Assembly: GCA_013043295.1 (NCBI GenBank)
Contig: JABDOO010000112.1
Span: 1 to 7,361 of the forward strand
Length of the DNA stretch: 7,361 bases
Reading direction: 5' to 3'
Origin: Candidatus Nitrosopumilus sp.
Lineage (GTDB): Archaea > Thermoproteota > Nitrososphaeria > Nitrososphaerales > Nitrosopumilaceae
Within the stretch, counting starts at the first letter, position 1. Every line of letters starts with the position of its first letter. Below the pieces are notes generated by a model. The model was not told the origin of the DNA, searched no databases, and was given only the letters and a program-made list of their open reading frames with translations. Shown here piece by piece: positions 5,500 through 7,361 of the stretch. The position numbers were made by a program, and so were the translations under genes.

Positions 5500-6004
5500 T
5501 GCTGCCTTTCTTGCATTAACAGTAATCACAATTGGTTCAGCAATTGCTGCACTTGAATTAAGATCATTGATTTATGGTTCCATTGCTTTGATGGGAACCT
5601 TGGGTGGTATTGCAGGATTCTTTTTCTTGCTTGATGCACCATTTGTTGCACTATTCCAACTAGCAGTATACGTAGGTTCCATTGCTGTTTTGATTTTGTT
5701 TACTGTAATGTTAGTAAAAAGAGAATTAATTTTCAACAAAATTGAAGACAAGAGACGAAAATTTGCCGGCATTGGATTGATGTTAATAATTATGGTATCT
5801 CTAGGTGCAGTATTCTTAGATTCGGGTATCAAAACAATTACGACTGATGAACCTGCTACTGACTTTAGAGACATTGGTACTGACTTTGTAACATATTATT
5901 GGCCAGCATTGATTTTGATGGGATTAATTTTAGCAGGATCTGTTACTGGTGCACTAGTTTTAGCAAAACGAGAGGATGTGGAGAATGACCAGCGAGCTAG
6001 TTGA
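5492..6004 (+). CDS. nuoJ: Complex I subunit J
   Basis: Membrane subunit between NuoA/H and NuoK; its third helix flexes during coupling. Five hydrophobic segments are visible, at about 3-22, 28-47, 52-75, 91-109 and 138-157. The family mark is LFQLAVYVGSIAVLILFTVML (54-74), with Y60 and G62 at the position of the conserved TM3 bulge. The 170 residues are typical. A weakly conserved hydrophilic loop (about 110-135) precedes the last helix. I choose ATG 5492 because of the SD at 5480-5485. The start overlaps the nuoI end by eight bases, and the end overlaps nuoK by 20, so translation is probably coupled through this stretch. Confidence 0.94.
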   Translation: MADAAFLALTVITIGSAIAALELRSLIYGSIALMGTLGGIAGFFFLLDAPFVALFQLAVYVGSIAVLILFTVMLVKRELIFNKIEDKRRKFAGIGLMLIIMVSLGAVFLDSGIKTITTDEPATDFRDIGTDFVTYYWPALILMGLILAGSVTGALVLAKREDVENDQRAS

Positions 6005-6290
6005 TTTTACTCTGGTATCTGTTGCCTTACTTGGCATCGGAATTTATGGTCTAGCAGTTAAACGTAATTTTATTCGAATGCTGTTTGCAGTTGAAATAAT
6101 TATCAATGCTGCAAACTTGAACATTGTTGCTTTTGGAAGATTTTTACCACATAGCGGTGGACAAACCATGGCATTATTCTCAATTGCAATTGCTGCAGCA
6201 GAAGTTGCAGTAGGATTGTCACTAATCATTGTAGCATACCGTATGTATCAGAATGTCGATATTGCAGACTTTAGGAGCTTGAAGGGATAA
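5985..6290 (+). CDS. nuoK: Complex I subunit K
   Basis: Small antiporter-like membrane subunit of the proton path. With this start it has 101 residues, the standard NuoK length, and three helices (about 5-23, 30-51, 61-85). Both key buried Glu residues are present: E37 in LFAVEIIINAANLN and E73 in AAAEVAVGLSL, equivalent to E36 and E72 of E. coli NuoK. I prefer ATG 5985, since GAGGAT (5972-5977) is seven bases upstream; ATG 5976 would add three residues and overlap that SD. The first 20 bases overlap nuoJ. The stop overlaps the next gene (TAATG, 6288-6292). Confidence 0.95.
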   Translation: MTSELVDFTLVSVALLGIGIYGLAVKRNFIRMLFAVEIIINAANLNIVAFGRFLPHSGGQTMALFSIAIAAAEVAVGLSLIIVAYRMYQNVDIADFRSLKG

Positions 6291-7361
6291 TGGAATATGC
6301 ATTATTACAGGCAGTTTTCTTGCCACTACTATTATCACCAGTAGCCTATATTATCGGAAGAAAGGTTGGACCAACACCTGCAATGTGGTTTACATTTGCA
6401 ATTCTACTATACACAACAATTCTCGTAATCAATGCAGCATTATCCGGAACTGTAGAGGAGCATTATCCATGGACTGAACAATTTGGTGAATTTGGTTTCT
6501 TGTTAGATGGATTAGCATCACCATTTGCAATAATGATTTATGTTTTGTCTACCATCTTGGTACTTTACTCAAAACCATACATGATTCACAAATTCCATGA
6601 GCAATTTGAAGAAGAAAAGAATCTTAATTCATCTACAGGTGGTCAAACTTCAGTCGTTGAATCATCAGCTCTGTCTGATTATGTAAATGCAAAATCTGGT
6701 CTTTACTTTGCATTATATCTTGTATTTGCAATGGGTATGCTTGGAACAGTTCTTTCAACTAACCTAATTGAGTTTTACATCTTCTTTGAAGTAATGTTGA
6801 TTCCAGGTTTCTTTTTAGTCGCACTTTGGGGTGATGGTCCAAGAAGAAAGATTGGTTTAATGTTCTTGTTTTGGACTCACGCAGGTGCAGTAGTTTTACT
6901 ATTGGGATTCTTGATGATTGGGCTTACTCTTGGAAGTTTTGACTTTGCAGATATCAGAGAGTCTGAAATTCCTGCAGATATTGCAATGTATTCTGCAGTT
7001 GCAATTGCAATAGGACTTGGAGTTAAACTAGCAGTCTTTATGTTCCATGTTTGGCTTCCATATGTTCACGGATCAGCACCCACACCAATCAGTGCACTTT
7101 TGTCTCCAGCAATGATCGGAATTGGTGCTTATGGTGTTTTCAGATTAATTGTAGAATTTTTACCATTAACATTTTCAGAACTTTCAATCTGGTTACATGT
7201 CTGGGGTCTTGTCACCATGATTTATGGTGGTGCTATGGCATTGATGCAAGATGATCTAAAACGTCTTTTAGCATATTCTAGTATCAGTCAGATGGGATAC
7301 ATCCTATTTGGTATTGGTTCAATCTCTGTACTTGGTCTTGCTGGTGCAGAGATGATGTATG
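6290..7361 (+). CDS. nuoM: Complex I antiporter-like subunit, probably M, 3' partial
   Basis: Proton-translocating membrane subunit of the Mrp-antiporter family. The frame is open for 357 codons to the right edge; full-length homologues are about 500 residues, so the C-terminal third is missing. Seen in order: two N-terminal helices (7-51), the LLDGLASPF block (71-79), a helix at 77-94, NLIEFYIFFEVMLIPGFFLVALWG (158-181) with the key Glu E167, KLAVFMFHVWLPYVHGSAPTPISAL (246-270) with key Lys K246, and QDDLKRLLAYSSISQMGY (320-337). The FFEVMLIP block and its position after nuoK favour NuoM; the APTPISAL stretch is rather NuoL-like, so NuoL is the alternative. A hydrophilic insert of about 40 residues (96-136, rich in Glu, Ser, Asn and Gln) lies between helices 3 and 4, where E. 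coli NuoM has a short loop. The start overlaps the nuoK stop (TAATG), with AGGAG at 6273-6277. Confidence 0.85.
   Translation, partial: MEYALLQAVFLPLLLSPVAYIIGRKVGPTPAMWFTFAILLYTTILVINAALSGTVEEHYPWTEQFGEFGFLLDGLASPFAIMIYVLSTILVLYSKPYMIHKFHEQFEEEKNLNSSTGGQTSVVESSALSDYVNAKSGLYFALYLVFAMGMLGTVLSTNLIEFYIFFEVMLIPGFFLVALWGDGPRRKIGLMFLFWTHAGAVVLLLGFLMIGLTLGSFDFADIRESEIPADIAMYSAVAIAIGLGVKLAVFMFHVWLPYVHGSAPTPISALLSPAMIGIGAYGVFRLIVEFLPLTFSELSIWLHVWGLVTMIYGGAMALMQDDLKRLLAYSSISQMGYILFGIGSISVLGLAGAEMMY

Noticed and set aside
7051..7254. 67-codon + strand open frame within the nuoM-like gene
   Set aside because: Out-of-frame shadow; the overlapping frame carries the conserved WLP and APTP motifs. Cys/Trp/His-rich composition is not protein-like.

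Overview
The window looks like an AT-rich chromosomal segment from an ammonia-oxidising archaeon of the Nitrosopumilus type (marine Thaumarchaeota/Nitrososphaerota). Three things point there. A biotin-carrier subunit of an archaeal acyl-CoA carboxylase lies beside a complex I operon. The complex I genes run A-B-C-D-H-I-J-K-M with no nuoE, nuoF or nuoG. Promoters are archaeal TATA elements placed for leaderless or near-leaderless mRNAs, while genes inside the operon carry Shine-Dalgarno (SD) sequences. The assignment rests on gene order and protein character as I remember them, not on a search.

Layout: (1) 1-435, + strand, 3' end of a biotin carboxyl carrier protein gene that enters from the left edge; in these archaea the carboxylase serves CO2 fixation by the 3-hydroxypropionate/4-hydroxybutyrate cycle. 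(2) 448-912, - strand, a BCP-like peroxiredoxin, convergent with the carrier gene across a 12-bp T/A-rich gap. (3) 913-1025, a divergent promoter region with a TATA element in each direction and a 7-bp inverted repeat touching the complex I TATA box. (4) 1026-7361, + strand, the nuo operon: nuoA, B, C, D, H, I, J, K and the first 357 codons of an antiporter-like subunit, most likely nuoM, which leaves the window at the right edge. No gene-free stretch exceeds 300 bases.

How the genes work together: NuoB, C, D and I form the connecting arm, which carries electrons over three 4Fe-4S clusters (two in NuoI, N2 in NuoB) to quinone. NuoA, H, J, K and M belong to the membrane proton-pumping arm. With no NADH-oxidising module (NuoEFG) between nuoD and nuoH, the input partner is unknown and may be ferredoxin or another small carrier; the complex could also run in reverse to supply low-potential electrons for carbon fixation.

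I see no mobile element, CRISPR array, RNA gene or wholly new system. The points worth a second look are departures from the complex I consensus (FDVE to FDVM in NuoA, quinone-site changes in NuoD, an extra N-terminal segment in NuoH, a long hydrophilic loop in NuoM), an altered peroxiredoxin active site, and the promoter arrangement, including a probable second promoter in front of nuoB.
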